Origin: Nannochloris sp. 'desiccata' | Lineage: Eukaryota > Chlorophyta > Trebouxiophyceae > Chlorellales > Chlorellaceae | Direction of reading: 5' to 3' | DNA length: 64,000 bases | Assembly: GCA_019044685.2 (NCBI GenBank) | Contig: JAGTXX020000003.1 | Span: forward strand, 1,426,001-1,490,000 | In this document: positions 1-11,640 of the stretch, in pieces | Layout of the letters: each line of letters starts with the position of its first letter | How positions within the stretch are numbered: the first letter of the stretch is position 1 | The notes under the pieces: generated by a model | Database searches by the model: none | What the model saw: only the letters and a program-made list of their open reading frames with translations | Told to the model about the DNA's origin: nothing | Program-made: the position numbers and the translations under genes

Positions 1-2132
1 CTAAACAAATAGCAGCTAATGGTATCCCAGTGTTGTTACTTTTCAGAGTGAGAGTTGCTTCTGTGAGTAGAAAGTTCCCACTGAGTTCAAGCCAAGCACC
101 TTCTTCGCGACGAGCTTTCTTTTTACCAGGGCTCGCACCAACACCGTCGAGGTCACTACCATGGCTGCTGCCACTTTCTTCATTATTTTTCTTCCTTTCT
201 TCCTCTTCAGGATGGAAATCAACAGCTTCATACAATTCGCGTACATCTGATGCTGTTGGTCTCGGAAGCAGCGCTGAAGCTGATGCTTTAGATAGAGTAT
301 AAGAAGGACTCCTGCTCTTGCCGCTACGACCATGACCATACCCACCGTCAGGTCTTGTCGTCACAGCCGAGGCACCATAACCAACAAAACTAGCAGCCTT
401 GGCCACACCCCAGAAAACACCACCTCCAGCAATACTCTCCCCTTCATCACTAGGAGAACCGCCTTTCCTAACAGCAGTACTACCAGTATAAGAAGTACCA
501 GTACCATCAAGACTATGGGCTGCTGCAGAGCGGCACATCAGAATATCTTGGACGCACAATAGTCTCTCACATTCAAGCAACCGTTTCTCTCCAAGTGGAC
601 TCAGCCCTATTCGAATTGGCACTGATGCTGAAGAGGTTTGCTGTTGTTTTTGTAGCTGAGGTGTCTCAGTCAGCGGCTGCCGATCGCTGCTTGCCACTGC
701 CACTGCTGCTGCCTCTTCAGTTTTCTTTTCGAGATCCCTCTCCGCATCTAATTTCTTACGGTATAGCAATACATACTGCCGTCTATCATGCTGTATTTGC
801 GCTGGTGGTCGCCATGGTGCTGCCTTTAATGGCCCTTTAAGATCTGCCAGCACAGCGTTCACAGCATATCGCCACATGGCACGCCAATCACGCAATGGGG
901 TTGATGGTCTCAAATGAGCATGCTTTGCTCGAGCTGATGTCCAATGAACTTGATCAACACAACCGAGAATATCTTTCAGTTGACATGGCCTGATAGCTAC
1001 AGGGATAGAGTGTACTATTGCAGAGGCATGTACTTTAATTGGATCTGTACCACCCCCACCGATGATTTTGGAAGTGACGTGTACGATAATATCCGTACTG
1101 TGTAATACATTCCAATCAATTTCACTGACATCTTTATCTAGAGTTTTAATTTCATCTTTATTAGAGGGTGGCGGTAGATGTAGTAGAGGGGAAGCACCCC
1201 CTTCTCGTGATAGACTAGATGAAGCAGTACTACTGCCAGTATTATTTATAGAAATATTATTTCCTACTTTCCAATATAATTGGATACCTTCAGCTGCAAT
1301 TTGCTTTTGAATAGATCCTCTCGCCGCTGTTGAAGAATGCACAGCCACACCGGCATCCTCCGCTAGCAACAACGAAGCATGCTCCGTCTCACCAGGGAGG
1401 CACGTATGCAATTTCCCTAGCTTAAATCCAAAGCTACGCCCTGTAGTAGGGTCTACAACCCGAATATGAACACTGCTGACACTTAAATGAAGCCTACGTA
1501 GTAACATAGTGACTGCATGCTGTACTAAAGACCATAGCATCCCTCCTTGTTTAGCTTCTGCTGGAGGCTTCCCATCTGACTCTGAAGAGACCCCTGCTGC
1601 GAGCTCTTGTAGCTCTTGTGCAGCGAGATGTGCTTGTTTAACAGCCCAGGCACGCTCGGAAGAAACGTCGGGGGCGAGGTCTTCTGGAGTTAGGAGAGCA
1701 AGAGTCAGCTCGACATTGGCGAGGTCAATCACCACGGGGGACCTCAGAGCTCTCCATGGAACGTGGATTTGTAAAGTTCCGATTTGACCGTGAAAGAGTT
1801 TAAATGGGAGCTGCATGTGATCGAACGCGTCAGGGCGAAAGGCGACATTTTGCATCGTTAGACCAGTTCTCCAGGCTGCAAAAACAGAGGGCGGGAAGTT
1901 TAAAACTATAAGATTTGAAATGTGCACATTGTGGCAGCAACGAGTGATTAAGAGGAGATTGCATCCTCTGCAATCTACTCTGCCATGATGATCGTGGTTA
2001 TATAGCTCGTGATCAGGGCAATTGCGTGTTATACTCACCACTCCATAGACTGATCCTTAGCTGTTCTCTCTGCACCTCCAAAAACTGGCCCAAATAGGAC
2101 GCTAGGAGGTCACTTGCCCAGCCCTCAAACAT
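1..2132 (-). CDS. VPS13: VPS13-family lipid-transfer protein, N-terminal part (runs off left edge)
   Basis: VPS13 proteins are giant bridge-like lipid transporters at organelle contact sites. Two exons are visible: 2039-2132, starting at MFEGWASDLLASYLGQFL, and 1-1875, joined across a GT-AG intron with donor GTGAGTAT and acceptor TTTTTGCAG. The spliced frame reads through the chorein_N signature: helix, then QLRISLWSG, then LPFKLFHGQIGTLQIHVPW, then a V-x-I-D-L strand. The rest of the visible ~650 residues is typical VPS13 N-terminal sequence with low-complexity, Ser/Gly-rich loops near the left edge. The stop codon and most of the protein lie outside the window. The start was chosen because MFEGW is the conserved first turn of chorein domains; a shorter start inside exon 2 would cut that domain. 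It is divergent from NDUFAF1 across a 392 bp promoter. The subfamily (A/C or D) cannot be told. Confidence 0.85.
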
Positions 2133-2524
2133 CTTGATAGCGCGCTGCACTAGCGATAGTTGGCAGAAATGGTCTAGGGCAGTAGATAAATTGAAGGTGA
2201 CATAAGTAATATTTAACTTGGCCTTGGATTTAAGGTCCAATGTGCAACTGATTGGACTGCAGGCTTTCAGATCCAGCACTCTGATTTTTCCTGAAATAAT
2301 TTCAACAGAGTTATGGCTGACTTAAAGCCAGAAAAGCTGAGAATCTTCAAATGGTAAATTTCTTCAAAGCGGCGGTGTAAAATCACTTCTTCTTTGACTT
2401 TGTGAGCTCAAGCAAATAGAAGGTCACTATTTTTACATTGGATACATTTCATAATTTTTGTAAATAAATTAGGCTTGCCTGCAGGCATTACTTTCATCAA
2501 TTAAGGTTGAAGACAGTGACAAAA
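2133..2524. promoter_or_regulatory. Divergent intergenic region VPS13 / NDUFAF1
   Basis: 392 bp between two divergent start codons, so it must hold both promoters. I see AT-rich sequence and no clear TATA box, repeat or RNA gene. Confidence 0.4.
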
Positions 2525-3585
2525 ATGATCGTAAGGCGACTGTTGAAAGCAACCTCAGAATATCTGAAAAAAGGTATCCAAGACCAATTATGCAATGTAG
2601 CAGTATCGATGATATAGATACAATGCATATTCAGCAGTATATTGACTATCAATGCCATTGAGTAAATAAACTAATCAGCTCCGCTCCGTCCGCTTGCCAC
2701 CATTTTTGCCTTTTGCAGCTCAAAACCCGTGGCCTGAAAAGCAACGCATGCTCTACCAATTTGGAAATCAGGAGGAGTTAACTATGTGGAATGTGTTTTC
2801 AGATTCCCAGCTGGGTGGTAAATCTACTGCTGCCATACAACCTTCTTCGGACACACCAGTACGCCACATTTAGATTCTTTTTTCTGAATTTTTCTCTCTA
2901 ACTCTATTCTTATAACTACCTAAGAATTTATCTTAACCTGACTTGTCTATATTTCTTTGATTCTCCCCACAGTCTGCTGCTGAGTTTAGTGGTATGTATA
3001 GCAGAGAAGTTAATGACGATGCTAGTACTCGCCTTAAGAGGAGCGGATTTGCAGGCATCTCAGTCCGTGCACCCCAAGGAGAGTACCTAGACTTGGATGA
3101 TTTCCATTCTCTAGTGTTTAGAGTAAAAGGCGATGGAAGAAAGTATTTAGCAAATATTAGGACAGATAATTGGATCGTGGGGGAGAGTACAGATGACGTT
3201 TGGCAAGCTTTCTTATTTGCTCGGTAAGAGTCTTCATATTTAATTGTTTGGATTTCACACAATTAGACAGTGCTCTCGTACCTTTCATCTCGTACGAAAT
3301 GCTTTATATATATCAGCTAATTTATCTTCAACTCTGTGTATATCCCTTTTATAATTTTACAGGGCTGGTGAATGGAGTGAGGTTGAGATCCCTCTCAACA
3401 GATTTTTAATGACGTGGCGAGGCAAAGTTTTAGAACAGCAAGTAGAGATGCATCCTGGTCGTATCACTGGGCTAGGTATATCATTAGCTGGAGGGGATGA
3501 TTTACAGCCTGAAGGGCCATATGCTTTGGGGATAGAGTGGATTGCAGCTCGAAATCATGCCGTCATCGTTAGCAATGAAGACTAG
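2525..3585 (+). CDS. NDUFAF1: Complex I intermediate-associated protein 30 (CIA30/NDUFAF1)
   Basis: CIA30 is an assembly chaperone of mitochondrial NADH dehydrogenase. Four exons give a 220-residue protein: 2525-2573, 2719-2858, 2973-3223 and 3363-3585. All three introns are GT-AG, and the reading frame continues correctly across each junction. The first exon (MIVRRLLKATSEYLKK) looks like a short basic mitochondrial presequence. Family hallmarks follow: WNVFSDSQLGGKSTAA near residue 42, the GFAGISVRAP strand, and EYLDLDDFHSLVFRVKGDG, the galactose-binding-like CIA30 fold. The C-terminal part with PEGPYALGIEWIAA also fits. Exon 1 is the least certain part because it is short, but it supplies both an ATG and the right phase. 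Confidence 0.85.
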
Positions 3586-3867
3586 CTAATTAATTAGTAT
3601 GAGGATTTTTTATGGCAGATTAAAGTTTTCTTTCATGTAGATTGCTTTATTTCAGTGTAATTTTACATAGGAAAGCTACAATTAAAATCGATCTAAATCT
3701 AGTTTCACAAGCACCAAAGAGAGAAGTCTGATGCTTTTAATCTTAATTTTGTTTGTGGAGTGTGGTGCCCAATTCCTTGATACTGATTGTTTAATGCTCT
3801 AGGTTTACATGTTCTGTAAATACATGTCATAGTATACGGTTTGATAGCTACTTTATAAAACGTGTTT

Positions 3868-4416
3868 TTATCCTTGTGCTGCTGCTGCTGCTGCAAACGG
3901 ATTTTCAATTTCTTCCGTGCCGTCACTCGGTGCCACCGTCATTACGGAAGTACCACGGCAGACAATCAACCCTAATCCACGTTTCTGTTCAGTTACTCGG
4001 AGATGATCTTCAGGGTCTGTAGTAGTAGGGGCAAAAAGCGAAAAGAAAGAGGTTAGAAATGGAAAAAATGAATACATAATATGACAGAGCGCCGGGAGAA
4101 ATAAGTAGTGTGTACAAAGACATGATATTCTTAGTAAACGTACCTCTCAAGTATTCTGTAGCTTCATCTAATACCAAATTCAGTAGCTGGTCGTATCCTT
4201 TAAGGGTTCCGACGACTGCAAGAGCGCGGTAGGGAAAGAGGGGGTGACATTGTGAGAGACAGCGGCGGTGATTGATCAGAGTGGTTCACAAAAACATATA
4301 CAATTTGGTATCATGTGCAATTGTGACACACCTTCGCGACCTCCAGCGAGCTTTACAATGATGCTTTTGTCAATGAATTTAGCAAGATTTACGGCTGTAT
4401 CCTTTTGTCTTGACAT
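3868..4416 (-). CDS. LSM7: U6 snRNA-associated Sm-like protein LSm7
   Basis: LSm7 is a subunit of the LSm2-8 ring that binds the U6 snRNA 3' end and of the LSm1-7 ring in mRNA decay. Three exons (4332-4416, 4144-4215, 3868-4016 on the minus strand) give 101 residues, close to the usual ~103. The spliced protein starts MSRQKDTAVNLAKFIDK. It then has the Sm1 motif (KLAGGREVVGTLKGYDQLLN with LVLDEATEYL) and the Sm2 motif, GLGLIVCRGTSVMTVAP. The C-terminus is a poly-Ala tail encoded by a GCA repeat. Codon phases match at both junctions (phase 1). The 3' end faces NDUFAF1, and the 5' end is divergent from the ELL-like gene. Confidence 0.92.
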
Positions 4417-4790
4417 TGTATTATTGATCGAATTCAAAAAAAATGTGTTCTAATTACAGAGAGTAGATTGTTTGTAGGCGTATAGAACTTAAGATCGCGT
4501 CGCATAAATTGGAAATCAACACTTAATTCAATCGCGTGTGCTGTATCCAGAGCTCTATAAGGCCTTCAAAATATAAAATGTTTGAAGTTCAGCTTCATTT
4601 GTATGCTCTGCCTACTTGCACGAGCCTTAATTTAAATTTTACCCAAGCTATAACGGCATTAAGGAATGGTACCAGGCATCGCATCGGCAAATAAAATACT
4701 ATGAGGAAGGAAATATGATGATCAAAATATCAGCAATCTGACGTTTAAATAGGCAGTGTAGGCTCAATTGCCAAGCCGACACAAATCAAC
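4417..4790. promoter_or_regulatory. Divergent intergenic region LSM7 / ELL
   Basis: 374 bp between divergent starts. It is AT-rich, and I recognise no discrete motif, repeat or RNA. Confidence 0.4.
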
Positions 4791-6535
4791 ATGACAGATC
4801 GACACGTTCGATTTGCATTGGGTGATGAGGGGCAAGCGCCGTATGCAATGCAGCTCCGCATCACCCCACAATTGTTGACCGCCATCAGATCTTCTTCCGC
4901 CGCTCTTGCTGGTGCTGGGACTTTACAGCAGCAGCAGCACTCGATTCAGCTCGACGCTGCATCCAAAAAAGCGGTGAGTCAGATGAACTTGTCTGTTAAA
5001 AGTTCAATTCCGAATAGCATTTAGTAGAAAATATTCACATCTATTTTATTTTATATCTTTTGCAGGTCGTGACTCTCAGTGGTGAAGAATTTCATTTCAA
5101 AACCCTACCAGATCAGGGCTGTTCCATCTTAAAAACTGACCAAGAACAAGGAATTGCTACGGTTGAGGGCTGCATTGCTCAGAAACTGCAGCCAGTGAGG
5201 ACAGTTGCTGGCACAGCAGCTTCTTTGGCAGCAGCAGCAGCAGCAGCAGCAGCCTCGGGAAAAAGCGCTGCTCCTCCTCTTCCTTGTTCTCTGCCCAATC
5301 TGCCTGCCTCTCTCCCTGCTGCTCCCCATTCGATAGTATCTCCACTAGATTCACAGAAAGAAGCACCACCACCCTTACCATCGTCTTCCTCTTTAGAAGA
5401 CCCAAACACCCTAAATCTATTACGTAATGGCCTTGCTGAGGCTGCAGCAATGCGTGGCAGCGTCCGCCTTGTTCTTATATCTCTATTAGCACACCGTCCT
5501 ACTGGTCTCCGTACAATCAAAACAAAACTAAATACTCTACAAGAATGTGTATCTAATTTTAAATATCCCCAGGGCAAAGGAGATCTAGAGCAAATGCTAA
5601 AGAAAGTCGCAGCGTTCAAAGCGCCAGGAAATTATGTTTTATTTTCTGGACTAGAACGTGAAATAGAGCACTTGGTAGAAGAAGCTGAAGCTATTGTTAA
5701 ATCTGATAAAGAGAAAGCAGCTGACAAAGTACGTGTCAATCTCGCCCAGTCAAAAGCACAGGAGAAACAGAACCAGGGGGGAAACAGAACCAGGGAGGCT
5801 GTTCAACAAGAATCATCGCCGGCAAAGGTGAACAAGAAAAAGAGGCCAAACGCCCCGTCCTCTTTACCTACTAGAACTGCTACCCCTACTTTATTTACTG
5901 GAACTGAAGAAGGTCTACGTAATGAAGATGCTGAAGAACCATCTGTCCCCCCTGCTGCACGGAGGAAAGTGACCCCTAGTCTGACTTCTGAAGACGGTGG
6001 CACTACCACCGCCACGGCAACTGCTGCCTCACGCCCGTTATCATCGTCGAGCCGTGGCTCTGGTGGTGCAGATGAAAGCTGGGTACTAGAACATGCACAA
6101 AGACTTCCAGAACCGGCCCCATCAATCACTACGGCTACTGATTACCACACCGCCAATGCTGAGTTTCACCGCCGATATTTAGTTTATTTTAAATTACATC
6201 AACTACTCTCTGCAAATCGTCGCGATTTTGAGGCTCTGCAAGCTGAAGTTGACGATGCGCTTTCTGTCCAAGAAAAAGAGAAGATTGAAGGTGAGGTAGA
6301 GAGGCTTTGGACACGAAGGGCGAATAGATCAAGACGATGGGAAGCCGCATTTCGAGTGCTTCATGAAGAGTTAGCTGAATGGAAGAATGCTTTGAGTAGG
6401 TATGCTTCTTCTATGACTTCTAGTGATAATAATGAGAATAATACTAATAATAATAATAGCAGGCGTAATAATGCCGGTGGTTCTGCTGCTGCTGGTTGGG
6501 GTGGATTGAGTGGTCTTTCAGAAGAGGAGATTTAA
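4791..6535 (+). CDS. ELL: ELL-like RNA polymerase II elongation factor
   Basis: ELL proteins suppress Pol II pausing and are part of super/little elongation complexes. Two exons (4791-4973 and 5066-6535) give 550 residues. The N-terminal ~170 residues resemble the ELL_N region (VVTLSGEEFHFKTLPD, then a Gln-rich segment), and a winged-helix-like stretch (RLVLISLLAHRPTGLRTIK) lies near residues 190-260. The C-terminal residues ~415-510 match the occludin/ELL three-helix domain, with DYHTANAEFHRRYLVYFKLH followed by regularly spaced acidic/aromatic residues ending in LHEELAEWKNAL. The middle is disordered, basic and Ser/Thr-rich. A GCA repeat at ~5226-5252 encodes a poly-Ala run. The family call rests mainly on the C-terminal domain. 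Confidence 0.75.
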
Positions 6536-7492
6536 TTTGGAAAAAGAAACTCGCTCTCGAATAGACAAAAACTTCTCAAGCTTGTTGCACGATTAAAAAA
6601 GCTTGAATTCCCTCTATATTTAATGTTTTTGAGTATACATATTCTAAGGAATTATCAATAAACCTACGATTCCCCGTGTTTTTATATATCACGCGGAATT
6701 GAATATTTTTGGAGTGTTGTTTTTGCCAGCACCCCCTTCAACAAAACCAAAAACAGACGATGCCTTTGTTTTTTCCCCCTTTCTTTCAATTGCATTTGTT
6801 CCCAGTATGCATCTTTTATTAAGAAACTGTTTTACTTTTGTTTTCAGTACCAAACTGTGCTTAATTTGTTCCTTCTGAACTATAAATTTTCTTTTGCGAT
6901 ACGGTGTGTCGGCACCTCCCCACACCAACCGTCGCCCCCTTGTAAACTACTAGTCTGCAAAACACTTAATTGATTACGCAGTACAGCGTTTCGTGTATTT
7001 AGAAAGAAAAGGACTAACGTAAAGACGATACTTGTACCGGAACAGCCCTGTTCCAAACCCTTGGCCGAGCGATCGACGCCAGGACGGTTCGGCAGAGCTC
7101 GCATCTGGCTCAATTCGCTTACCTCTTGGCGGCTCTACACCGAACGCTTTCCACTTCTTCAATGTAACTTTGGGGAGACGCGCTTTTTCTTCACAAACGC
7201 GCGATTTCAGGCGATACGGCCTCGCTTTGAGGGAGGTGAATCCTTTTGAAATCGGCCAAAATACTCGACATAAATAAAAAAAAATAAAAGTAAATTCGAC
7301 ATTTTTTGACCTTATTTTTTTCAAAATCGGAAATCGTACTTATGATGCCATTCACCAAAAATTATAGATAAGTAGTTTAACTTATCATTGAACTCAAAAT
7401 GTTAGTGTGGAAATTTAGTGAAACTTTGGAATCATCAGTATCCGCTCGCCCTTAAGTAGGCTGCAATCAGCAGGCCCTATCAATAAAACGTC
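6536..7492. other. Intergenic region with a GC-richer unassigned island
   Basis: 957 bp between two converging genes. The ends (6536-6880 and 7280-7492) are AT-rich. The middle, ~6890-7280, is clearly GC-richer and stays open in several frames on both strands (for example 6974-7324 minus and 7032-7277 plus), but no frame gives a recognisable protein. A perfect 7 bp palindrome with a 2 bp spacer (GGAACAG CC CTGTTCC) lies near 7040-7055. It may be the relic of a mobile element or a transferred fragment; I cannot say which. Confidence 0.4.
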
Positions 7493-10129
7493 TTAGACCT
7501 TAATCAATTTCCATTGAACGCGTGTAGAAGAAGAAGGAGAAGAAGAAGGAGGAGAAGAATTCCAAGTAAAGGCGTCAGTCTTGCTGCAATCATCCTCATA
7601 GCCGAGCAACTTGCCCTTCAAGGCGCCTGTTACCGCTTTAATATTCACAGGCAAACCATCACACGTCTTGCTTCCAAGAAGCTTCACAGGGTTGATTACC
7701 ACCTTCCAGCTTGAACCACCAAGACGAGGTGATGGCTTGGAAGCTGCTGAAGCCAAATTGGTATACTGGGTGTTGTTGGAGCATCTGTCGGCAATCACAG
7801 CAGACGGCGCAGAGGTAGATGCACCGAGGGTAGCAACAGCATTAAGTTTCCAGTGAGTCCTAGGAGGCTCTGATTGGTTCTCTGTGCGGAGAAGAACGGC
7901 TCTATTATTGCAATCAGCAACGCTGAATGCAATAAACTTGCCAGGACAGCTCACAGACTCAATCTGGTAAAGGCCCTTCCACTTGCAGGTGCTCTGGGAA
8001 GGCTTTGGTGGTGGCGACCCTGGCAATGGAGCAGGAGACGGCTCTGGAGTTGCCACAGGAGCAGCAAGACGGAATCCGGCATCAGATTCTTCTCTAGCAG
8101 CTGATACATAGCTGAAAGTTGTAGATGACAAACTTGCAGGTCCGCCAGCATAAAATCCACCGCGTTGGCCCCTCGAGCTGCTGGGGTTGCCATCTGCATT
8201 ATTCCATTCCCATACATTGCCATTTTGGTCAAAAGTGCCATAATAACCAGGTGAATTTGAAAAAGCGCCAACATCAGAAAGGTAATTCTTTGAGATGTCG
8301 TATGTGGGACTTTGGGGGACTGAATAATAGCCATTTGTATAGATAAAGTTGGCTTGGTTGGGCAAAGAACCTATCGTATTGCCTGGCAAGGTCGAGTTTT
8401 GAGTGGCGTAGGGGAAGTATCCACCAGCACCACCGTTTAATGCAGGACTGTAAAACCCAGACTTGTACCATTCACTTTCAGATGGAATATAGTAGCTTGG
8501 AGGTTTCCCGATGTTGGGATTGATCGAATTTTGGGCAGGGAAAATGCCGCTCACAACGCCGTACAGTGGATATGCACCATTTTCAGTTGTGCTGGTGTCT
8601 TGAGGCCCTTTTGGCTGTCCATTTGACATCCAATTTGCAAAACGAGCAGCATCGAAGCAACTTACGTACGTAATTGGCCTGTTGGCGCTGGTACCACCGT
8701 TGTACATCACCGAGTACGTGTAAGAACCTTGAGAACCTTGGCGAGATATGCCAGCAATAACCATATCGGTCGATAATTTTGGATTCCACAAGCTATACGT
8801 GTCATTGATAGCAGCAACCGCATTAAGAAAGGTGGTGTATTGACCAATTGTTACTAAATACTTGCCTATTTGATACTCGTATGGCATAGATCCTTGGGCA
8901 ATCAGAGGGTCTGCAGGATTGTTGATATCCGAAACAGTGGTCATTTGATATTTAATCATCTCAGAGTCAGGTGTCGGGGTAGGTGTAGGTGCAGGAGGTG
9001 GAGTTGGAGGAGCAAGAGATGGTGAGCTTGGAGGCGAAGTTGAAGGAGAAGGAAAAACAACGTCTCCAATAGGGCTGGTGAGACGGAAGCCTCCATTATT
9101 GGCGGCTGTCGTTAATGGATTGGCAAGGCGATAGGAAGCTTCCATGTAACCAGCATAAGAGGTCCAGCCACCTCCTCGGAGGATTCTGTACGCAACAAGG
9201 TCAGGAATATCATTCCACTGCACGCCAGAATTAATAAAAAAGAAAGGCCATAGTTGTGAGAAAATTAAACACGTATCTAATCTATTCAGAAGACGGAAAG
9301 GTCAACCTACCTCCCAAACATTTCCATTTTGCTCGAAAGTGCCATAGTAACTTGCACTTCCGGTGAAAGCTCCAACGTCAGTCAAGTAATTGATAGTAGT
9401 GAGTAAATCAGGAGATTGCGTCGTGCACATAAGACCCTCTGGATTGATATAATTCGCCTGATTATACTTTGAGCCAATCGCATTTCCAGGGTTTTCATTA
9501 CTCTGTGTAGCAAAACGATAATACGTCTGCGACTGAGCATTGTAAAAAGCAGATTTATACCATTCATCTTCACGAGTAATATAGTACACAGGACCTTTAC
9601 CAGTGTTTGGATTGATTGCATTGATTGGTTTGGCATTGCCGCTCAGAGCTCCGTTTACTGCATAGGTGCCGTCTTCAGTGGTTTTGCTGCCTTGAGCACC
9701 ATTAGGCTGGCCGTTAGCCATCCAATTAACAAACCTACAAGCACGCCACCACGTCATATAACATCCAGGGCGGTTTGCACTGTCGCCACTGTTTTCAATG
9801 ACCGAGTAAGAAAAACTTCCAGTGGCACCGCTTTGCTTAATGCCAGCGATGTTGAGATTTGTCGCCATTTTAGCATCATACAGGCTGTATGTGTCAGTTA
9901 CAGCAACGGCGTTGAGAAAATCGGTGTATTGTTGAATAGTAATGGGATATTTGCCAATTCTGTATTCGTAGTCAACTTTGCCAAAACCGGTGAGGTCGGC
10001 AGGGTTGCCGGCATCTCCCACTTGAACCATATCCAAAGTAACAGTGGATGTAACAGATGTTAACGAAGTAAAAATGATCAGGAAAGCATACAGCCATCTG
10101 TACAACTGTGTGACTAAATTATTTGTCAT
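7493..10129 (-). CDS. Secreted protein with tandem FGE-sulfatase (SUMF1-like) domains and Cys-rich C-terminal domain
   Basis: Two exons (9311-10129 and 7493-9217) give 847 residues. The junction GNVWE / WNDIPDL restores an intact domain. An N-terminal signal or anchor helix (LYRWLYAFLIIFTSLTSVTS) is followed by two FGE-sulfatase (C-type-lectin-fold) domains at ~25-340 and ~365-660, linked by Pro/Thr/Ser-rich spacers. Both carry the signatures EYRIGKYPITIQQYTDFLNA / EYQIGKYLVTIGQYTTFLNA, FVNWMANGQPNGAQ, YGTFEQNGNVWE and RGG..GFRL. The last ~150 residues hold regularly spaced cysteines and may be a lectin-like trefoil. Catalytic formylglycine-generating enzymes need two cysteines near the C-terminal RGG motif; neither domain has them, so a binding rather than enzymatic role is inferred. 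This subfamily is common in planctomycetes, verrucomicrobia and cyanobacteria. The first ATG is at 10129. Confidence 0.85.
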
Positions 10130-10484
10130 GGTGTTCACGCCCGTCTATTGCTTCAATCTTTTGCCCTTTTCTAGTTTAAAGTAAAATTTAAAGACCCTTG
10201 CTCAAAATGTGGATTAAACTTCTCGAAGAGGTTTTCTATTGTTTAAAAGGCACCAATATTCCTGCCTTGAAAGTTTTGTTTGTTTGTTTGTTTGTTTGGC
10301 ATGCACCTGATCTTTAATGGAATACGTGCGGAAGCACACTGATGCACATTAGCGTACTAGCGAATATTATGATGATATTATGAAGACATATTCTTTACCA
10401 GAACATTTATATTATTTGGCCTACAATATTCTTCTCACGTCTCGTTACGGGCACGTAATCAATCATCTTTTGAACAGCCTCTTT
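10130..10484. promoter_or_regulatory. Upstream region of the FGE-domain gene
   Basis: 355 bp between the FGE-domain start codon and the inverted-repeat element. It contains a TTTG tetranucleotide repeat (about 10274-10298) and otherwise AT-rich sequence. It probably holds the promoter of the FGE-domain gene. Confidence 0.35.
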
Positions 10485-10838
10485 TTTTCGGATATTCACT
10501 TCGGATATTGGAATTTGACATTTTGATGGGGCAGGTCTAGAGGCGTTCTTAGGCCTTCGCGCTTGGTAACTTTGTTTATCAATGTCTGGAGATAAGATTG
10601 TAGGCCGTCTTGCTGCCTGTACCCCGCGCACAAATATTTTTTTTACAATCACATGCAAATCTTTTACACAAAGATCAAACTGTAAAAATGAATGCAAGGT
10701 GCTCGTAAAATGACCATAACATATAGTTCATGCATATATATATAAAGTTATGCGGGCTTCATGCAAATACAAACGCAATTAGTTCCCTTAGCGGTCCAAT
10801 TAGGCTGCCTGCAAAAAAAAGGGGTTTCGGATATTGAC
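10485..10838 (+). repeat. Left arm of the inverted repeat
   Basis: 354 bp, inverted copy of 11641-11996. It includes an A/T dinucleotide microsatellite (around 10733-10745) whose length differs between the arms and the TTCGGATATT motif at both ends. Confidence 0.85.
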
Positions 10839-10919
10839 GGCATAAGAAAGCCATTTCTCCAATATGTTATGCCTCCGCGAAATTTTGGTTCTTTCAACTG
10901 TTCTATACTTCTGGCCGCA

Positions 10920-11480
10920 CTATTCTCGAACTGGGAGGGGACTGAAAAGGTTATGGCCATTATTAATAGGAGCACCCAGCCCAGATGCACTGGTGCCGGC
11001 AGCAGCGAACCCTCCCCCAGGCAAGGCATGCCTTGTTGAAAGAGCTATCACATGCCCCTCTACAACTCTCCTATTTGCATGGGGAGTAGCTTGGAGGGTG
11101 GTAGGAGACCCAGTGAGGTCGACTAAACTTGGCGAATGGGCCAAGTTTATGATGCTCGGAGAAACCAAGTTCATGATGCTCGGAGAAACCAAGTTAATGA
11201 CACTGGAGGAGACCAAGGTGGAAGAGCGAGAATGGTGTTCGTCCCATTGGGGTTCCCACCGATGTTGGATCACAGGGGAACGAGGAGGAGAGGTAGCAGA
11301 AACAAGGTCATTGTGACCATCATGATGATCTTGAGGGGTCGGCGCAACATAAGGTGCAGCCGGAGCATTCTGCACGGAAGTCAAGTATCAGTAATTACAT
11401 TGAAATGTATATAGAGCGGGAAGAGCAAGGAGTTTTATGCTTACTGGAGTCTCCCAAGGCCGGAACTGGTAATCACTCAT
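10920..11480 (-). CDS. Unknown protein encoded inside the inverted-repeat element
   Basis: Two exons give 161 residues: a 36 bp first exon (11445-11480, MSDYQFRPWETP) and 10920-11369. The donor is CCA|GTAAGC and the acceptor CCGTGCAG, both in phase 0. The protein is hydrophilic and Pro/Ser/His-rich and contains three imperfect copies of an 8-residue unit (SSSVINL, VSPSIMNL, VSPSIINL), encoded by a ~24 bp tandem repeat at about 11140-11215. It has no signal peptide, no membrane segment and no transposase-like catalytic residues. I do not recognise the family. Its promoter would lie in 11481-11640 or in the right arm. It could be a passenger gene of the element or a native gene trapped between repeats. 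Intact splice sites argue that it is, or recently was, functional. Confidence 0.5.
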
Positions 11481-11640
11481 TGCAGTGTAGCCTTGCAATT
11501 TGGGGGATAATTAAGAATGGAATGTGATTCACAGAGTAGTTTGAAAGGTTTAAAATGGTCTACACCCCTGAAAAATCGGCATAAATGGGTAGATGAGGCC
11601 TTCGGGTGGATAAGGCCAACTGCAAGAAGTCAATATCCGA

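Noticed and set aside
43..345. Minus-strand open frame of 100 codons at the left edge
   Set aside because: It lies in another frame of VPS13 exon 2, which is supported by the chorein domain and continuous frame; the composition is shadow-like.
5179..6129. Several long minus-strand frames opposite the ELL-like gene
   Set aside because: They mirror GCA/TCC-rich coding repeats; the plus strand has a two-exon gene with ELL domains.
10407..10697. Minus-strand frame beginning MHSFLQFDLCVKD, and its twin at 11784-12011
   Set aside because: They are the same DNA in the two inverted-repeat arms. The start is TTG, there is no family match, and identity follows from the recent repeat rather than from coding selection.
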